Source: Sphingobium lactosutens DS20 (GTDB taxonomy: Bacteria > Pseudomonadota > Alphaproteobacteria > Sphingomonadales > Sphingomonadaceae). From it: a stretch of DNA of 64,000 nt. Under the pieces are notes generated by a model, which ran no database searches, was not told where the DNA came from, and saw only the letters and a program-made list of their open reading frames with translations. Shown in pieces: positions 59,039 through 64,000 of this stretch. The DNA is taken from contig NZ_ATDP01000109.1 in NCBI RefSeq assembly GCF_000445105.1, forward strand, positions 124,001 to 188,000, in the 5' to 3' direction. Position 1 is the first letter of the stretch. Every line of letters begins with the position of its first letter. Position numbers and translations under genes: made by a program.

Positions 59039-59587
59039 ATGGCCCGGCTGATCCTGTTCAACAAACCCTTTGATGTGCTCTCCCAATTCACCGATTCCAG
59101 CATCGGCGCGGATCGGCGCACCTTGTCGGACTTTATCGACGTGCCGCGCGTCTACCCGGCCGGGCGGCTCGACCGCGACAGCGAGGGGCTGCTTTTGCTG
59201 ACCGATGACGGCCGGTTGCAAGCGCGCATTTCCAATCCGCGCTTCAAGACGCCCAAAACCTATCTGGTGCAGGTGGAAGGCGATGTGACGCCCGATGCAC
59301 TGGCCCGCTTACGCGCCGGCGTGATGCTGAAGGACGGGCCGACGCTGCCGGCGCAGGCGGAGCGGATCGAGCCGCCCGCGATTTGGCCGCGCGACCCGCC
59401 GGTGCGTTTTCGCAAGACCGTGCCCGATTGCTGGATCAGCCTCACCATCCACGAAGGGCGCAATCGGCAGGTGCGCCGGATGACTGCGGCGGTGGGGCAC
59501 CCGACGCTGCGGCTGGTGCGCTGGCGGATCGGCGACTGGACGCTGGACGGGGTCGCGCCGGGAACATGGCGCGACATCTCGATCTGA
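59039..59587 (+). CDS. rluE: 23S rRNA pseudouridine synthase, RluE/RsuA family
   Basis: 182 residues, short because the S4 domain is absent, as in RluE. The catalytic Asp45 is in YPAGRLDRDSEGLLLLTDDG. LFNKPFDVLSQF, TPKTYLVQVEG and EGRNRQVRRMTAAVGHPTLR are the other family motifs. It isomerises uridine in 23S rRNA. The position next to a ribosomal oxygenase suggests a small ribosome-maturation unit. Confidence 0.85.
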   Translation: MARLILFNKPFDVLSQFTDSSIGADRRTLSDFIDVPRVYPAGRLDRDSEGLLLLTDDGRLQARISNPRFKTPKTYLVQVEGDVTPDALARLRAGVMLKDGPTLPAQAERIEPPAIWPRDPPVRFRKTVPDCWISLTIHEGRNRQVRRMTAAVGHPTLRLVRWRIGDWTLDGVAPGTWRDISI

Positions 59588-59600
59588 CGCGCGGTTGCGG

Positions 59601-60698
59601 TCAGGACCGGAACAGCACGCCGCCGGTCATCGGCGCGGGCGCGCCCGTGGTGCCGGGAAAGCTGATCGGCAGGCCTTTAAGGTGCCGCACCGCCATATAG
59701 GCAAAGCCCTGCGCCTCCAGCGCGTCGCCGTCCCAGCCCAGATGATCGACGCTGCGCACACTTGCCCCCGTCCGCTCGGCGATCATCGCCATCAGCGTGG
59801 CATTGTGCCGGCCGCCACCCGCGACATGGATTTCGGCCGGGCGCTGGGGCAGATGGTCGATCGCACGCGCCACCGCCGCGGCGGTGAAGGCCGTCAGTGT
59901 CGCCGCGCCATCCTCCAGAGATAGGCCGCGCACCGCCTCGATCGAAAAGGCTTCCCGGTCGATGCTCTTGGGCGGGGGCAGATCGAACCAGGGGTCGGCC
60001 AGCATCGTCGACAAGATTGCCGCATCCACCTGCCCGCGCCCCGCGCAGGCCCCGCCTTCGTCGTAAGGCGCGTTACCCTGCGTCTGCATCCAATTGTCAA
60101 TGAGGCCGCTCGCCATGCCGGTGTCAAAGGCGATCAGCGCGCCGTCCGACCCGATGAAAGTGATGTTGGCGACCCCGCCCAGATTGAGGATCGCGGCGGG
60201 CTTGGCCAACGCGTCGGCCAGCGCGCGATGATAGACGGGCAGCAACGGCGCGCCCTGCCCGCCCGCCACGACGTCCGCCTGGCGCAGGTCGGCGACCACC
60301 GGGATGCCGAACGCGCCGGCCAGCCCCGCGCCATCGCCAATCTGCCAGGTCCAGCCGCGTTCCGGCCGATGGGCGAGCGTATGGCCATGAAAGCCGATCA
60401 CGCCGATATCCTGCGCGATATGACCACTGCGCCCCAGCAGGTCGGCCACCGCCTGCACATGGCGTTCGGTCAATTCCGCCTCGACCGATGCGATCAGCGG
60501 CTCGAAGCCCGGCCGTTCCATCGCCATCGCACGCTGGCATGCTTCGGCGAGGCGCAGGCGAAAACCCTCGTCATAGGCCATGGCGTGAAATTCCAGCGCC
60601 GCGACCGCGCCCTCCCCATCCGTTTCGATGAGCGCGGCGTCGATGCCGTCGCGCGACGTGCCGGACATGAGGCCGATGGCCAGGGTCGATGGGGGCAT
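59601..60698 (-). CDS. anmK: anhydro-N-acetylmuramic acid kinase
   Basis: 365 residues from MPPSTLAIGLMSGTSRDGID, the ATP-binding start of AnmK. GFHGHTLAHRPERGWTWQIG, LNLGGVANITFI, AFDTGMASGLIDNWMQ and HVAGGGRHNATLMAMIAERT follow. It phosphorylates and opens 1,6-anhydro-MurNAc during peptidoglycan recycling. This links it to the glmS/glmU amino-sugar genes in the same window. It is divergent from tyrS. A start 14 codons upstream is possible. Confidence 0.93.
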   Translation of the reverse strand: MPPSTLAIGLMSGTSRDGIDAALIETDGEGAVAALEFHAMAYDEGFRLRLAEACQRAMAMERPGFEPLIASVEAELTERHVQAVADLLGRSGHIAQDIGVIGFHGHTLAHRPERGWTWQIGDGAGLAGAFGIPVVADLRQADVVAGGQGAPLLPVYHRALADALAKPAAILNLGGVANITFIGSDGALIAFDTGMASGLIDNWMQTQGNAPYDEGGACAGRGQVDAAILSTMLADPWFDLPPPKSIDREAFSIEAVRGLSLEDGAATLTAFTAAAVARAIDHLPQRPAEIHVAGGGRHNATLMAMIAERTGASVRSVDHLGWDGDALEAQGFAYMAVRHLKGLPISFPGTTGAPAPMTGGVLFRS

Positions 60699-60824
60699 AA
60701 GGGAAAAATCCGTTCGCGGCTGGACCTGTGCAAGCGCCATCCTTGAAACAAGTCGCGCCCTTCGACAAGCGCGGGGCGAACGGCATCTTTCCGTCGCCCG
60801 CCCGCGATGCTACAGGCGCGCGCC

Positions 60825-62042
60825 ATGAGCCAATATCAGTCCGATCTCCTCCGCCTGCTCGACGAGCGGGGCTATATCCACCAACTGACCGATGCGCAGG
60901 GCCTTGATGCCCTGGCCGCGCGGGACGTGGTGCCGGGCTATATCGGCTTTGATCCCACCGCGCCTTCGCTCCATGTCGGCAGCCTGGTGCAGATCATGAT
61001 GCTGCGCCGGATGCAGCAGGCCGGGCACAAGCCCATCGTCCTGATGGGCGGCGGCACCGGCAAGATCGGCGACCCATCCCTGCGCGACGAGGCGCGGTCG
61101 CTGCTGACGGTGGAGAAAATCAACGAGAATGTCGCCAGCATCAAGCGGGTGTTCGAACGCTTCCTGACATTCGGCGACGGGCCGAGCGACGCCGTCATGG
61201 TCGACAATGCCGACTGGCTCGATGCCCTTGAATATATCCCCTTCCTGCGCGACATCGGCCAGCATTTCTCGGTCAACCGGATGCTGAGCTTCGACAGCGT
61301 GAAGCTGCGTCTGGACCGCGAACAGTCGCTCAGCTTCCTTGAATTCAACTACATGATCCTGCAGGCCTATGACTTTCTGGAACTGTCGCGGCGGGCGGGC
61401 TGCCGGCTCCAGATGGGCGGGTCCGACCAGTGGGGCAATATCGTCAACGGCATCGAATTGTCGCGCCGGGTCGATGGCACGCAGGTGTTCGGCTTGACCT
61501 CCCCGCTCATCACCACGGCCGACGGCGGCAAGATGGGCAAGACCGCCAAGGGCGCGGTGTGGCTCAATGCCGATGCGCTCTCGCCCTATGACTATTGGCA
61601 ATTCTGGCGCAACACGCAGGACGCCGATGTCGGGCGCTTCATGCGGCTGTTTACCGATCTGTCGCTGGACGAGATCGCCCGGCTGGAACGGCTGGACGGG
61701 GCGGAGATCAACGACGCCAAGAAGATATTGGCCGACGCCGCCACCGCCATGGCCCATGGCGCGGACGCCGCCGCCGCCGCCGCCGAAACCGCGCGCCGCA
61801 CGTTCGAGGAAGGCGCGTCCGACGCCAATCTGCCGACCGTCAGCCTGGGCCAAGAAGGCCTGACCGTCGTTCAGGCGACAACGGCCCTTGGCTTCGCGAC
61901 ATCGAACAAGGAAGTGCGCCGGAAGCTGAGCGAAGGCGCGATCAGGGTGAATGGCACGGTCGTCACGGATCCTGCCGTCATGCTGAAAGCCGGCGACAAG
62001 CTGAGTTTCGGGGCCAAGAAGCACGGGCTGGTGATCGACTGA
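60825..62042 (+). CDS. tyrS: tyrosyl-tRNA synthetase
   Basis: 405 residues from MSQYQSDLLRLLDERGYIHQ. YIGFDPTAPSLHVGSLVQIM holds the HIGH-like motif (HVGS), KMGKTAKGAVWL the KMSKS-like motif (KMGKT), and MGGSDQWGNIVNGIEL the tyrosine site. The C-terminal S4 domain is VRRKLSEGAIRVNGTVVTDP. It charges tRNA-Tyr in the cytoplasm. Confidence 0.96.
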   Translation: MSQYQSDLLRLLDERGYIHQLTDAQGLDALAARDVVPGYIGFDPTAPSLHVGSLVQIMMLRRMQQAGHKPIVLMGGGTGKIGDPSLRDEARSLLTVEKINENVASIKRVFERFLTFGDGPSDAVMVDNADWLDALEYIPFLRDIGQHFSVNRMLSFDSVKLRLDREQSLSFLEFNYMILQAYDFLELSRRAGCRLQMGGSDQWGNIVNGIELSRRVDGTQVFGLTSPLITTADGGKMGKTAKGAVWLNADALSPYDYWQFWRNTQDADVGRFMRLFTDLSLDEIARLERLDGAEINDAKKILADAATAMAHGADAAAAAAETARRTFEEGASDANLPTVSLGQEGLTVVQATTALGFATSNKEVRRKLSEGAIRVNGTVVTDPAVMLKAGDKLSFGAKKHGLVID

Positions 62043-62167
62043 CGCGGGACGCGGCGAAAAATCACGCTACCTCAAGGGGATCGGCGAGCCGGGATAAACA
62101 GGGTTAACGCCTTGCTAAGCCTGTTTTTGCACATCTGGTTCATGATCGGCTGCTTAGGCTCGCGGTC

Positions 62168-62524
62168 ATGCCCAGCTCGGTTCTCGCCAGTCTCGACCAT
62201 GTGATGCGATCGCGCGACCCTTCGGTCGAACAGCGTCGGGCGAAACGCGACCTAGTGGATCTGGTCAGCCATGTCACCGTGCGCGGCCGCACCCAGGGCG
62301 TGCGGATCATCAACATATCCCCCCTCGGCCTGATGTGCCGATCGGACGACAGGCTGCTGACGGGCGAGCGCATCACTGTGTGGCTGCCAGTCGTAAAGGA
62401 TTATCCCGCCGAAATCCGCTGGGCAGAGGATGGGCGCGTCGGCATGGAATTTCTAACGCCCGTCAATCCGCGCCTCTATGACGCGATGATGGCGCTTATT
62501 CCGCCGCGTCAGACGATCTGGTAG
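62168..62524 (+). CDS. PilZ-domain protein
   Basis: 118 residues. The region RRAKRDLVDLVSHVTVRGRT carries an R-x-x-x-R-like start, followed by GVRIINISPLGLMCRS (N/D-x-S-x-x-G) and the end VGMEFLTPVNPRL. PilZ domains bind cyclic di-GMP, but the classical R-x-x-x-R and D-x-S-x-x-G residues are only partly kept (N-I-S-P-L-G), so nucleotide binding is uncertain. The 3' end overlaps the convergent MscS gene by 29 bases. Confidence 0.75.
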   Translation: MPSSVLASLDHVMRSRDPSVEQRRAKRDLVDLVSHVTVRGRTQGVRIINISPLGLMCRSDDRLLTGERITVWLPVVKDYPAEIRWAEDGRVGMEFLTPVNPRLYDAMMALIPPRQTIW

Positions 62525-63584
62525 GGGCCAGCCACTCAAACCCTTCGCCCGGCTCCAGCCGCTGACGGCTACGCACCAGCGCATCGGGCATCTCGGTGCG
62601 CAGAAAGTCCATCACCGCTTCCCGCACTTCGCAGCGTAGGTCGAAAGCGATGCCGGCATTGCGCGCCGACAGAAGACCGCGCAGTTCCAGCGCATCGGCG
62701 CGATGGTCGGTCACCTGCAATATCGCCACGCGCCCGTCCCACCGGCTGTTGGCTTTCACCGCATCGACGAAAGCATCGCGGATACGCGCCACGTCGGCGG
62801 CGGGATCGACATAGAAAAATACCGTGCCCAGCAGGTCCGACGTTTTCGTCGTCCAGTTCTGAAACGGCTTTTCCAGAAAATAGGACACCGGCACCACCAT
62901 GCGCCGATCGTCCCAGATGCGCACCACGACGAAGGTCAGGGTGATATCTTCGATCCGGCCCCATTCCCCTTCCACGATCACCACATCGTCCAGGCGAATG
63001 GGCTCGGAAAAGGCCATCTGGACGCCGGCGATCAGATTCTTGAGCGCGGGCTGCGCCGCCGCGCCCACCGCCAGGCCGACCAAGCCGGCCGACGCCGCCA
63101 GCGTGACCCCGATAGACCGGACGCCGGGAATGGCGATCAGCACCATCGCGATCACCAGCACCGCGATCATGCTCTGGGCGATGCGGTAGAGGATGCGCAC
63201 GCGCGTATGCCGCTGCCGCGCCTTCAGATTATCCTCGGCGCTGATGTCGCTATGGCTTTCGATCATCTGCCGCACCGCCCGCAGTACCCGAAGCAACAGC
63301 CAGCCAGCAAGCAGCGCGAAAAGCATCTTCGACCCGATCGACCAGAGCGACTCCACCCGTGGACCAAGCTCCAGTGGCTGGACGCCCGCGCCCAGCGCGA
63401 ACAGCACGACCAGCCAGCGCGTCGGCTGGAAGATCGCAGGCAGCAGGATCGGCGTCATACGCGCGCGCACCACGCGCACGGCAATGGCGTAGAGCACCCA
63501 ATGGATCAGGAAGGCCGCGACGACCGAAGACGCGATGGAAACCGCGGCCAGCGACGTGATGTTGAACAGGCTAATGTCCGGCAT
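62496..63584 (-). CDS. MscS-family mechanosensitive channel protein
   Basis: 362 residues. About four or five membrane helices are followed by the MscS pore helix (GVTLAASAGLVGLAVGAAAQ, PALKNLIAGVQMAFSEPIRL) and the beta domain (DDVVIVEGEWGRIEDITLTF; DDRRMVVPVSYFLEKPFQNW). The C-terminal alpha/beta part is also present. It probably opens on membrane tension or acts as a small osmotic safety valve. Confidence 0.9.
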   Translation of the reverse strand: MPDISLFNITSLAAVSIASSVVAAFLIHWVLYAIAVRVVRARMTPILLPAIFQPTRWLVVLFALGAGVQPLELGPRVESLWSIGSKMLFALLAGWLLLRVLRAVRQMIESHSDISAEDNLKARQRHTRVRILYRIAQSMIAVLVIAMVLIAIPGVRSIGVTLAASAGLVGLAVGAAAQPALKNLIAGVQMAFSEPIRLDDVVIVEGEWGRIEDITLTFVVVRIWDDRRMVVPVSYFLEKPFQNWTTKTSDLLGTVFFYVDPAADVARIRDAFVDAVKANSRWDGRVAILQVTDHRADALELRGLLSARNAGIAFDLRCEVREAVMDFLRTEMPDALVRSRQRLEPGEGFEWLAPTRSSDAAE

Positions 63585-63673
63585 GATGGGAGCAACGCCA
63601 TTGCGCGCGGATTGTTTCGCAGGCGCAGCATAGGATGGAGATTGGAGGTTGTGCTCGCGCTCAGCTGTCTCCG

Positions 63674-63797
63674 AAATCCTCCCCTATAAGGGGAGGTGGC
63701 AGGCACGCAGTGCTTGGCGGAGGGGTGTCCTGCTATCGACAGGGCGACACCCCTCCACCGGCTCCGCCGGTCCCCCTCCCCTTGCAGGGGAGGATTT
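63674..63797. repeat. REP-like palindromic element, 124 bp
   Basis: AAATCCTCCCC at the left and GGGGAGGATTT at the right form outer inverted repeats. Inside are CCCCTATAAGGGG, a GGAGGGGTGTC ... GACACCCCTCC pair, and ACCGGCTCCGCCGGT. The nested hairpins resemble the dispersed intergenic palindromes (REP/BIME or MITE) of sphingomonads. It lies between two minus-strand genes. Confidence 0.7.
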
Positions 63798-63808
63798 CCT
63801 TTTGTCGC

Positions 63809-64000
63809 TCAGCCCCCGCGCAGCAGGCCCACGGCAGCGTCCTTTTCGAACAGATAGAGGCAGATGCGCGCCGCCTGGCCGCGCGCGCTAGCCAGCCCGC
63901 CGTCACGTTCGATCAACAGATGCGCGTCGTCCCGCGCCGCGTCCACCAGCGCCGCGACATGCTCCGGGCTGGCCAATTTCATCACCGCCTCGCCAGACTG
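63809..64000 (-). CDS. C-terminal end of an unidentified protein
   Basis: 63 residues are visible before the stop, with the start beyond the window. The end reads SPEHVAALVDAARDDAHLLI, RGQAARICLYLFEKDAAVGL, LRGG: helical, Ala-rich and without a motif I can assign. The strong codon bias and open frame to the edge support coding. Confidence 0.5.
   Translation of the reverse strand, partial: QSGEAVMKLASPEHVAALVDAARDDAHLLIERDGGLASARGQAARICLYLFEKDAAVGLLRGG

Overview
The window looks like chromosomal DNA of an alphaproteobacterium of the sphingomonad type (Sphingobium/Sphingomonas-like). The composition is GC-rich. Two TonB-dependent receptors, a short-chain fatty acyl regulator, a scpAB-tatABC block, HWE-type sensor kinases and REP-like palindromes with GGGGAGG arms all fit that group. 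No rRNA gene is present, so the assignment is an inference from gene content.

Layout. (1) 1-13.4 kb is a stress-physiology cluster: three universal stress proteins (one cut by the window edge), a Zn alcohol dehydrogenase, HdeD, two three-BON proteins, a small histidine kinase, an MgtA-type P-ATPase, a flippase-like membrane protein, a RimK-type ligase and a TauE permease. An IS5-family element sits in the promoter region between the two divergent arms of this cluster. Four copies of an 18-bp motif (T-R-CGTA-N4-TTRC-N-GATY, allowing small variation) lie upstream of its transcription units and suggest a shared regulator. (2) 13.4-22.8 kb is a loose accessory zone. It has small genes (YHS, zinc-ribbon, PRC-barrel), a receiver protein, a defluorinase-like hydrolase with all expected active-site residues, an HWE kinase, and several decayed genes (PAS-chemoreceptor, response regulator, phasin-like ORF). 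(3) 22.87-30.05 kb is a genomic island at the 3' end of a tRNA-Gly(TCC) gene. It has an integrase, a serine recombinase, a 556-residue membrane-segment protein as main cargo, and an unusual architecture of nested inverted duplications: a 781-bp pair, a 241-bp pair, and three copies of the 18-bp tRNA-derived att core, one of them inverted. (4) 30.1-64 kb is ordinary core genome: LysR, a ZnuD-like receptor, Nudix-DUF47/PiT phosphate uptake, ScfR, glmS-scpA-scpB-tatA-tatB-tatC, a metallophosphoesterase, glmU, gph, enoyl-CoA hydratase, a large TonB receptor, CoA-ester lyase, SPFH/NfeD, a ParDE module, a membrane-tethered HTH-DUF4019 regulator opposite OmpA, a Tat-exported DUF885 hydrolase, an antiporter, YetF, a ribosomal oxygenase, RluE, AnmK, TyrS, PilZ and MscS.

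How parts may work together. The glmS/glmU/anmK genes serve cell-wall amino sugar supply and recycling, scpAB serves chromosome condensation, and tatABC serves folded-protein export (the DUF885 protein carries a twin-arginine signal). The Nudix-DUF47 protein and PiT permease form a phosphate unit. The main candidates for undescribed biology are the rearranged tRNA-Gly island with its cargo protein, and the 18-bp motif regulon around the stress cluster. All identifications are from reading the sequence; no database search was run.
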